From positions 4,388,501 to 4,452,500 of the forward strand of contig NZ_CP054931.1 in the NCBI RefSeq assembly GCF_013364355.1: DNA of 64,000 nucleotides. Reading direction: 5' to 3'. Of the stretch, positions 55,608 through 64,000 are shown piece after piece. Source of the DNA: Stenotrophomonas sp. NA06056. Its GTDB lineage: Bacteria > Pseudomonadota > Gammaproteobacteria > Xanthomonadales > Xanthomonadaceae. A program made the position numbers and the translations under genes. The notes beneath the pieces were generated by a model. That model made no database searches, was not told the origin of the DNA, and saw nothing but the letters and a program-made list of their open reading frames with translations. Within the stretch, counting starts at the first letter, position 1, and the number at the start of each line of letters is the position of its first letter.

Positions 55608-56498
55608 TCAGTTGTTGCCCAGCGTTTCAGTGCGGATTTCACCGTCGTTGACCGGCTGGAAACCCTGCTGGGCCGGCGGCGGGGTCTGCGGCACGGCCTG
55701 CAGCGGTGCCGTGGTCGCCTCAACCGGTGCCGCAGGTGCTGCCTGAACAGGCGCCGGGGCGGGCGCTGCGGCGGCGGCCGGACGCGATGCGTCATTGCCA
55801 CCATTGCGGTTGTTGCGCGCCGCGTAGGTGGCCTCTTCCAGGCGATCACGGAAGGCGACCACATCCATCGACGGCGAGCCTGCGGCGCGGCCCTCGAAGA
55901 TCATCCGCGGCGTGGTGTTGCTGCCGTAGGCGTCGAGGTTGGCCGCATCGTCGATCTGCAGGATCGCGCCATCCAGGGCCACGCCAGCGAACAGGCCACG
56001 GGCGCGCGACCACGACCAGATTTCAGCCTTCAGCTGGCCATCGGTGGCGGCGGCGGCATTGCGGCCGACCGGGCCGGCGGCCACACCGGCGTCGGCGCCG
56101 AGGGTGAACTTGCCGTTGACGAGGTTGTCCAGGCTGCGGTCGTTGCGGAACACCAGCACCACGTCCGAAGACTGCACGCCGGCCTGGAAGCCGATGCTGC
56201 CACCGGTGAGCTTGATGAATACCGGGTTGGACCACGCACCGTTGGGCATGCGCACGGACATCAGGCCGTGGCCACGGCGACCGCCGATGACCAGACCGGC
56301 CTTGATCGTGTCGGGAATGACGATGACCGCGCGGCCTTCGTCGAGCAATTTGTCCGGAATGCCCTGTTCGGGGATTCCCTGGATTTCAGCCAGTACACGC
56401 ACCGCGTTGCGGGCGCGCTGGTCTTCCTGCGGTCCGGCCATGGCCTGGCTGGACAGCAGGCTGGCGGCGATCAGCAGGGCTTGGATCGGGCGACGCAT
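55608..56498 (-). CDS. Lipid-binding SYLF (Ysc84) domain protein
   Basis: 296 residues. Signal peptide (LLIAASLLSSQAMAG). SYLF core over about residues 25-225: IPDTIKAGLVIGGRRGHGLM, WSNPVFIKLTGGSIGFQAG and ARGLFAGVALDGAILQID. A Pro/Ala/Gln-rich tail from about residue 240 is extra. The family binds phospholipids and is usually periplasmic in bacteria; role not known. Divergent from hemH. Confidence 0.85.
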   Translation of the reverse strand: MRRPIQALLIAASLLSSQAMAGPQEDQRARNAVRVLAEIQGIPEQGIPDKLLDEGRAVIVIPDTIKAGLVIGGRRGHGLMSVRMPNGAWSNPVFIKLTGGSIGFQAGVQSSDVVLVFRNDRSLDNLVNGKFTLGADAGVAAGPVGRNAAAATDGQLKAEIWSWSRARGLFAGVALDGAILQIDDAANLDAYGSNTTPRMIFEGRAAGSPSMDVVAFRDRLEEATYAARNNRNGGNDASRPAAAAAPAPAPVQAAPAAPVEATTAPLQAVPQTPPPAQQGFQPVNDGEIRTETLGNN

Positions 56499-56664
56499 GG
56501 CAGGCTCCAGAAGTCAGTCCATAGGAAGATATAGCAAGTGACTGAAATTAGTAGTGTTGTGATGAATCCCCAATGAGCGTTGCCTGCTCACATTCACCTC
56601 ATCGATGACGCCGATCCGAATCCTGCATGCCGACGTGACGATGGAATCGGCGACAATACCGCCC

Positions 56665-57627
56665 ATGCTCGACGCACCCGATACCGCTGTACTGGCGGTC
56701 AACCTAGGCACGCCCGAGACGCCGACGGCTCCCGCCGTTCGCCGTTATCTGGCCGAATTCCTGTCCGACCCGCGCGTGGTCTCGATACCGGCACTGCTGT
56801 GGCAACCCCTGCTGCGCGGCCTGATCCTGCCGCTGCGCAGCAGCCGTTCGGCTGCCAAATACGCCCAGGTGTGGCTGCCGGAAGGCTCGCCGCTGATGGT
56901 CCACACCCGCCGGTTGGCGCAGGCGATGCAGGCCCTGCTGCCGACGCTGCGCGTGCGCCATGCGATGCGCTACGGCGAACCGGCGCTGACCACCGAACTG
57001 GATCGGCTGGCCAGCGAGGGCGTGCGCCGCATCGTGGTCTTGCCGCTGTATCCGCAGTATTCGACCACCACCACTGCCTCGGTCGAAGACCGCGTGGATG
57101 CATGGCAGCGCAGGAACCCGCAGGTCACCGTCAGCCTGGTGCAGGACTATTCGATCGACCCGGACTGGGTTGCCGCCGTCGCCGGCTCGATCCAGCGCTA
57201 TTGGCAGCAGCAGGGTCGCGGCCAGAAGCTGATGTTCTCCTTCCATGGCATTCCGCAGCGCCTTGCCGATGCCGGGGATCCCTATCCGCAGCGCTGCGAG
57301 GCCAGTGCACGCGCGATCGCGGCGGCGCTGGGCCTGGGCGCAGACGAGTGGCAGCTGGGTTACCAGTCGCGCTTCGGCCGCGAACGCTGGCTGCAGCCCT
57401 ACGCCGAACCCAGCCTGTGGGCGCTGGCCGATGCGGGGGTGAAACAGATCGACGTGGTCTGCCCCGGGTTTGCCACCGACTGCCTGGAAACGCTGGAAGA
57501 AGTCGCCATGGGCTTCACCGAAACACTGGCCGAGCGCGGCGCGCAGATGCGTTACATCCCCTGCCTCAACGCCGAACCGGAACACGCCCGCGCATTGGCG
57601 CGGCTGGCCGTGGCCTCGCTGGCATGA
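56665..57627 (+). CDS. hemH: Ferrochelatase
   Basis: 320 residues. Inserts Fe2+ into protoporphyrin IX, the last step of protoheme synthesis. [21 protein letters not shown] near the start, [35 protein letters not shown] with the catalytic His, and [16 protein letters not shown] with the catalytic Glu. No C-terminal cysteines for an iron-sulfur cluster. Start taken at [10 protein letters not shown]; an ATG 24 bp and a third 60 bp upstream are alternatives. Overlaps the next gene by 4 bp. Confidence 0.95.
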   Translation: MLDAPDTAVLAVNLGTPETPTAPAVRRYLAEFLSDPRVVSIPALLWQPLLRGLILPLRSSRSAAKYAQVWLPEGSPLMVHTRRLAQAMQALLPTLRVRHAMRYGEPALTTELDRLASEGVRRIVVLPLYPQYSTTTTASVEDRVDAWQRRNPQVTVSLVQDYSIDPDWVAAVAGSIQRYWQQQGRGQKLMFSFHGIPQRLADAGDPYPQRCEASARAIAAALGLGADEWQLGYQSRFGRERWLQPYAEPSLWALADAGVKQIDVVCPGFATDCLETLEEVAMGFTETLAERGAQMRYIPCLNAEPEHARALARLAVASLA

Positions 57628-58481
57628 CCCTGCAGCCGTTTGAACTGCAGGTCGCGGGCGTCCGCGTTGCCGGCCTGCGCCGTGCAGGCGAGGGACCGCG
57701 CGTGCTGGCCCTGCACGGCTGGCTCGACAATGCGGCCAGCTTCGTACCGCTGGCGCCACATCTGCCACAACTGGACCTGGTAGCGATCGACCTGCCCGGA
57801 CACGGCCACAGCGCCCATCTGCCCACCGGTGCGGTGTACACCACCCCGGCGGCGATCACCCATGTACTCGATGTCGCCGACGCGCTGGGCTGGGACCGGT
57901 TCACCCTGATCGGCCATTCGATGGGTGCCGGCATCGCCAGCCTCACCGCAGCGGTCAGTGATCGCGTCGAACGCCTGGTTGCCATCGAGGCGCTCGGCGG
58001 CCTGCGCGGCCCGGAAGAAGACACCGCCAGCCGTCTGCGCGAACACGTTGATGCCACCCGCGCACTCGCGCGCAAACGGCTGCGCGTATTCCCCGATCTG
58101 GCCGCACCGATCCGCGCACGGATGATGACCAACCAGCTCAGCGAAGGTTGCGCACGCCTGCTGGTCGAACGCGGTGTCGAGCCGGTCGAGGGCGGCTATC
58201 GCTGGTGCAGCGATCCGCGCCTGATGCTGCCCACCGCGATCCGCCTCAGCGAAGGCCAGATCGACAACCTGCTGCAGGCCATCAGCTGCCCGACCCAAGT
58301 GATCTACGCCACGCCTGCGCAGTCGTACTATCCCGAGCCGATGCGCAGCGAGCGCCTGCAGCACCTGCGCGATGGCCGCCTGGCGGTGTTCCCCGGCAAC
58401 CATCATCTGCATATGGAACACCCGGCACAGATTGCCGCAGTCATTGATGCCTTCCTGAGCGGAAACAGCAACGCGCGCTGA
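57624..58481 (+). CDS. Alpha/beta hydrolase
   Basis: 285 residues. [18 protein letters not shown] oxyanion region, nucleophile Ser in [13 protein letters not shown] near residue 98, and catalytic His in [11 protein letters not shown] near the C-terminus. The substrate is unknown; the family includes serine esterases and MhpC-like hydrolases. ATG overlaps the hemH stop (ATGA), so it is cotranslated with hemH. Confidence 0.87.
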   Translation: MTLQPFELQVAGVRVAGLRRAGEGPRVLALHGWLDNAASFVPLAPHLPQLDLVAIDLPGHGHSAHLPTGAVYTTPAAITHVLDVADALGWDRFTLIGHSMGAGIASLTAAVSDRVERLVAIEALGGLRGPEEDTASRLREHVDATRALARKRLRVFPDLAAPIRARMMTNQLSEGCARLLVERGVEPVEGGYRWCSDPRLMLPTAIRLSEGQIDNLLQAISCPTQVIYATPAQSYYPEPMRSERLQHLRDGRLAVFPGNHHLHMEHPAQIAAVIDAFLSGNSNAR

Positions 58482-58772
58482 CCATCGTCGGCTGCACGCA
58501 CTTCACTCTGCGCCACTGCGGCCGATAGAACGGTAGTGGGCCCCTGCGCCCACAGCACGCAGGCCCCTTGTGCCTGCGGCTCGTTCCCGGTTCTGCAAGG
58601 AAGACCGCATGTCCCGTCTGCTGCACCGTCATCCACAGGATGTGGTCACGGTGACTGTCCTCCGCGTCGCTATCTGCGCCGCATTCCCTGAATTCCCCGA
58701 TCGTGCCGTCGTTGCGCTCATCCGCGCAGGGCGTTGCAGGGTCGCTGCCGTCCGTTGATCCAGGAGTTGCCG
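58482..58772. other. 291-bp gap with a SMAG-like repeat and a weak small ORF
   Basis: Contains GTAGTGGGC-CCCTGC-GCCCACA (58533-58553), a SMAG-like palindrome. A 49-codon frame starting at 58609 (MSRLLHRHPQDVVTVTVLRV) has AAGGAAGA upstream, but nothing in it looks conserved, so I do not call it a gene. The chemoreceptor ribosome site (AGGAG) ends the gap. Confidence 0.5.
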
Positions 58773-60869
58773 ATGTCCATTGCGTCCTCCCGCCCGCCCG
58801 ACCAGGGCCGTCTCCCTTATCTGCAACAGCTGGCCCAGCGGGGCGATCGTCGCCTGCTGCTGGGCAGCGCGGCGTTCGCGTTGATCGGCCTTGTGCTGGC
58901 CGTGCGCGGCACGTCGGCACCCGCGGCGAGCGCTGTTGCTGCAGCGGTGCTGCCAGCCGCGTGGCTGGGCGGGCGCCTGGCCGGTCAGGCCACCGCACGC
59001 AACGGCTTGGCGGTGCTGCTGTCACTGCAGTTGAGCCTGCTCTGCCAGATCGGCGGATTGAATGCCGCGTTGCCGATTGCGCTGCTGCTGGGCGTGCTGC
59101 TCACCCAGCGTGACCGCCTGCCGGTGTGGCTGGCTGGCGGCATCGGTGTCATTGCCGTACTGGCACCGTTGCTTGATGGGGCGGCCGTGCTGCCACCGCT
59201 GTTGAATGCCATTGCCCTGGCGGTGCTGACGCTGGTTCTCGGCCAGACCGCCGCACGCCTGCGCCAACAGAGCGAGGCGCTGGGCCACGGACCGCACCGC
59301 CTGGCCGCATTGGCCCGAGACATCGCGACCAGCGCCGACCTCGGCGCACACACCGATGCGCGCAGCTACGCGCCCGGTTCACTGGCCCACGCGTTGGCCG
59401 ATACCGCACGTCATGTGCAGGCGCAGCGGCAGCGCGAGGCCGAAGCACACGCTGAGAACGCGCAGATCCGCCAGGCGCTGGATGCCTCGCGCACGGCGAT
59501 GATGATCGCCGACAACGATCACGTCATCCGCTACGTCAACCGCTCGGTGGTGGCACTGCTGCGCAACCAGCAGGCCACGCTGCGCCAGGCGTTCCCCGAT
59601 TTCGACGCCGAGCGGCTGGTCGGCAGCAGCATCCACCGCTTCCATGCCAATCCTGACCGCATCCGCGGCATCCTCAACGGGCTTCAGGCAACGCACAACG
59701 GCAAGGTGCGGATCGGCCCGGTGCATTTCGCCCAGGTCGTTACTCCGGTATTCGATGTACAGGGCACGCGCCTCGGCTTTGCGGTGGAATGGCATGACCG
59801 CACCCATGAGCTGACGCTGGAGAATGCCGTCGCCGGGATTGTCGATGCCGCCGCACACGGTGATCTCGAGCAGCGCCTGCAGGCCAGCGAAGGCGCGAGC
59901 TTCCTCGATGGCCTGACCGGTGGCATCAACCAGTTGCTGGATACCCTGGGCAGCACGGTCAACGAAGTGCGGCAGATGCTCTCGGCGCTGGCCAACGGCG
60001 ATCTCGACCGCCGCATGCAGGGCGAGTATCACGGCGCGTTCGCCGCCATCCAGCGCGATGCCAACGCCACCGCCAGCCAGCTGGCGCGCATGGTCGGCCA
60101 CATCCAGCACTGCGCCACCACCATCAGCACGGCCGCCAGCGAAATCGCCGCCGGCAACGGCGCACTGTCCGAGCGCAGCGAGCGACAGGCCGCACACCTG
60201 CAGGAAACGGCCGCCTCAATGGAAGAGCTGACCGCCACCGTGCGCCAGAATGCCGCGCACGCACGACAGGCCAGTGAGCTGGCCGCGTCCACCCAGGGCG
60301 CGGCAAGTGATGGCAACCACGCCATGCAGCGGGTGGTCGACACCATGCAGGCCATCGAAGGTGCATCGAAGCGGATCGGCGACATTACTGGTGTGATCGA
60401 CGGCATTGCCTTCCAGACCAACATCCTGGCGCTCAACGCCGCCGTTGAGGCGGCACGCGCCGGCGAGCAGGGGCGCGGGTTCGCAGTCGTGGCCAGCGAG
60501 GTCCGTGTGCTGGCGCAGCGATCGGCGGCCGCCGCCCAGGAGATCAAGGTCCTGATCGACGAGGCAGGCCGTCAGGTCGGCGAGGGTGCCCAGTTGGTGG
60601 CCGATGCCGGACAACGCATGCAGGGCATCGTCGGCGGCGTGGAGAACGTAAGCCACCTGATGCGCGAGATCTCGGCGGCATCGCAGGAGCAGTCCTCTGG
60701 TATCGAGCAGATCAACCAGACGGTGGTGCAGATGGACCAGGCCACGCAACAGAACGCAGCCTTGGTGGAAGAAGCCACCGCAGCGGCACGCGAACTGCAG
60801 TCGCAGGCAGGTGAACTGAACCAGGCGGTATCGGTGTTCCGGCAGCGCGAGGCGGCCTTGATCGACTGA
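58773..60869 (+). CDS. Methyl-accepting chemotaxis protein with PAS domain
   Basis: 698 residues. Five or more hydrophobic segments over about residues 25-165 and no large periplasmic domain, then a PAS domain near residues 235-340 ([23 protein letters not shown]), a HAMP-like part, and the coiled-coil signalling domain with the conserved tip [23 protein letters not shown]. No C-terminal CheR-tether pentapeptide. Signal probably sensed in membrane or cytosol (redox or oxygen via PAS). Start at 58773 with AGGAG upstream. Confidence 0.9.
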   Translation: MSIASSRPPDQGRLPYLQQLAQRGDRRLLLGSAAFALIGLVLAVRGTSAPAASAVAAAVLPAAWLGGRLAGQATARNGLAVLLSLQLSLLCQIGGLNAALPIALLLGVLLTQRDRLPVWLAGGIGVIAVLAPLLDGAAVLPPLLNAIALAVLTLVLGQTAARLRQQSEALGHGPHRLAALARDIATSADLGAHTDARSYAPGSLAHALADTARHVQAQRQREAEAHAENAQIRQALDASRTAMMIADNDHVIRYVNRSVVALLRNQQATLRQAFPDFDAERLVGSSIHRFHANPDRIRGILNGLQATHNGKVRIGPVHFAQVVTPVFDVQGTRLGFAVEWHDRTHELTLENAVAGIVDAAAHGDLEQRLQASEGASFLDGLTGGINQLLDTLGSTVNEVRQMLSALANGDLDRRMQGEYHGAFAAIQRDANATASQLARMVGHIQHCATTISTAASEIAAGNGALSERSERQAAHLQETAASMEELTATVRQNAAHARQASELAASTQGAASDGNHAMQRVVDTMQAIEGASKRIGDITGVIDGIAFQTNILALNAAVEAARAGEQGRGFAVVASEVRVLAQRSAAAAQEIKVLIDEAGRQVGEGAQLVADAGQRMQGIVGGVENVSHLMREISAASQEQSSGIEQINQTVVQMDQATQQNAALVEEATAAARELQSQAGELNQAVSVFRQREAALID

Positions 60870-60894
60870 GCGTGGACCAGCACCGTGCTGCATG

Positions 60895-60926
60895 AAAGGC
60901 GGCGCCCGCAGGGCGCCGCCTTTTTG
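60895..60926 (+). terminator. Terminator of the chemoreceptor gene
   Basis: 13-bp stem AAAGGCGGCGCCC/GGGCGCCGCCTTT with 3-nt loop, then TT, 26 bp after the stop. Confidence 0.85.
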
Positions 60927-60929
60927 TTG

Positions 60930-61066
60930 GGCGTGGTTTCCGGTGGGGTTCATCGGCTCAACGAGTACGAAGGCAATCCGTTCAAGGCTGCCCGCGACAC
61001 GATGATGAGGGCCGAGGGCACCTGCCGTTGCGGCGAAGTAACTCCGCCTGCCGTTGAGCTCTACAG
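60930..61066. other. Gap between two hairpins; no gene seen
   Basis: About 135 bp with no convincing coding signal on either strand. Short frames here are not protein-like. Confidence 0.4.
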
Positions 61067-61098
61067 AAAGCGACGCCCCTTGGGCGCCGCTTTCTTGT
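61067..61098 (+). terminator. Second terminator-like hairpin
   Basis: Stem GAAAGCGxCGCCC with GGGCGCCGCTTTC, then TTG. The loop and core resemble the hairpin at 60895-60926, so it may be a duplicated terminator. Confidence 0.55.
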
Positions 61099-61117
61099 GC
61101 GTGAGTGCTGGAGCCCG

Positions 61118-61193
61118 GTAGTGCCGGCCGCTGGCCGGCAACCACGTGCAGCAGCGTGAGATTCATGGGGTGCCGGCCAGCGGCCGGCACTAC
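61118..61193. repeat. SMAG inverted pair
   Basis: TGCCGGCC/GGCCGGCA palindromes, GTAG at the left end and CTAC at the right end, in the gap before the rrn terminator. Confidence 0.92.
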
Positions 61194-61215
61194 CCTTGCT
61201 TTCTCGCGCACAAAG

Positions 61216-61247
61216 AAAAACCCCGCTGCATGCGCAGCGGGGTTTTT
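61216..61247 (-). terminator. Terminator of the rRNA operon
   Basis: 14-bp perfect stem AAAAACCCCGCTGC/GCAGCGGGGTTTTT with 4-nt loop, downstream of 5S on the minus strand, T run on the exit side. Confidence 0.9.
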
Positions 61248-61257
61248 GGGTATAAAC

Positions 61258-61371
61258 CCTGGCGATGACCTACTCTCGCATGGCTTAGGCCACACTACCA
61301 TCGGCGCAGCTACGTTTCACTTCCGAGTTCGGGATGGGATCGGGTGGTTCCATAGCGCTAATTTCACCAGG
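61258..61371 (-). rRNA. rrf: 5S ribosomal RNA
   Basis: 114 nt. On minus it reads CCTGGTGAAATTAGCGCTAT at the 5' end, contains CCGATCCCATCCCGAACTCG-like loop sequence (GATCCCATCCCGAACTCGG) and ends in CGAGAGTAGGTCATCGCCAGG, as in gammaproteobacterial 5S (quoted in pieces). Lies 3' of 23S in the usual order. Confidence 0.95.
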
Positions 61372-61539
61372 GAGGCGGTTGGAGTGTCGCTTGGACGTCG
61401 TATCTTTGCAGGGGCGGGCATGGTGATGCCTGCGTTGCAAAGAGACGCGCCTGAGCGCCTGCCTCTCGTTTGGTCTTGTGACGTAGCGTGCACTTGGATC
61501 TATCGACATGTCATGTCGGCCAAGGCAACTTGAGGTTAT
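61372..61539. other. 23S-5S internal transcribed spacer
   Basis: 168 bp with no tRNA gene that I can see. Confidence 0.6.

Positions 61540-64000
<2,461 letters not shown>

Noticed and set aside
58521..58528. GCCGATAG as a sigma-28 -10 for the chemoreceptor
   Set aside because: No TAAA -35 element at the required distance.
58609..58758. 49-codon frame with a fair ribosome site upstream of the chemoreceptor gene
   Set aside because: No recognisable motif or composition, and it follows a repeat. Not enough evidence for a gene.

Overview
The window is a piece of a high-GC gammaproteobacterial chromosome. Gene content and the many short intergenic palindromes that carry GTAG at one end (the SMAG/REP family described for Stenotrophomonas maltophilia) point to Stenotrophomonas, most likely the S. 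maltophilia complex. Almost everything is core chromosome. I see no phage, insertion sequence, integron or CRISPR array. Many housekeeping genes that often sit near the origin are present (parAB, rsmG, rpmBG, tatABC, glyQS, an rrn operon), which suggests, but does not prove, an origin-proximal position.

Layout. 1-5.0 kb: on the minus strand cls, a YdhS-like FAD protein and the 5' part of uvrD, then rpmB-rpmG. 5.4-7.5 kb: a DnaQ-like exonuclease, then a divergent LysR regulator/RidA pair. 7.7-13.8 kb: a heavy-metal efflux operon (His-rich leader protein, czcC, czcB, czcA). 13.9-19.0 kb: a secreted DUF885 protein, an epimerase-glycosyltransferase-LAB_N group, and a SUFU-domain protein. 19.1-22.2 kb: parB, parA, rsmG and a phosphopantetheinyl transferase. 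22.3-25 kb: glsB-type membrane protein, xthA and a coniferyl-aldehyde-type dehydrogenase. 25.1-35.8 kb: an acetate-use locus made of an MHS-type MFS transporter, a DcaP-like porin, acs, a LuxR-type response regulator (CrbR/ErdR type) and a giant SLC5-PAS-kinase-REC sensor (CrbS/MxtR type). The manganese exporter mntP, with its own MntR-like operator and yybP-ykoY riboswitch, sits between regulator and sensor. 36-41.4 kb: an S46 dipeptidyl peptidase and an hscC/J-protein pair. 41.4-47.1 kb: tamA-tamB. 47.3-54 kb: glyQ, glyS, an orphan GspE ATPase, an amidotransferase and a BPSS1780-type membrane protein. 54-58.5 kb: tatABC, a SYLF lipoprotein-like protein, hemH and a hydrolase. 58.8-60.9 kb: a PAS-containing chemoreceptor. 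61.26-64 kb: 5S rRNA and most of 23S rRNA, transcribed on the minus strand and leaving the window.

How parts work together. The best supported multi-gene story is the acetate locus: sensor and regulator of the type that switches on acetyl-CoA synthetase, next to acs itself and to a porin and a transporter that could bring in the substrate. The divergent acs/porin region holds a perfect 9-bp inverted repeat that is a candidate operator. The mntP leader matches the known manganese riboswitch architecture closely, and an MntR-like palindrome overlaps its likely promoter.

Repeats. About 18 intergenic sites carry one to six SMAG-like palindromes, mostly immediately after stop codons and often as inverted pairs. 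In two genes (tamB, cls) the TAG stop codon is itself part of a GTAG. Start codons were chosen by family alignment memory, overlap with neighbours and ribosome-site quality. No database search was possible, so names rest on motifs and gene order.
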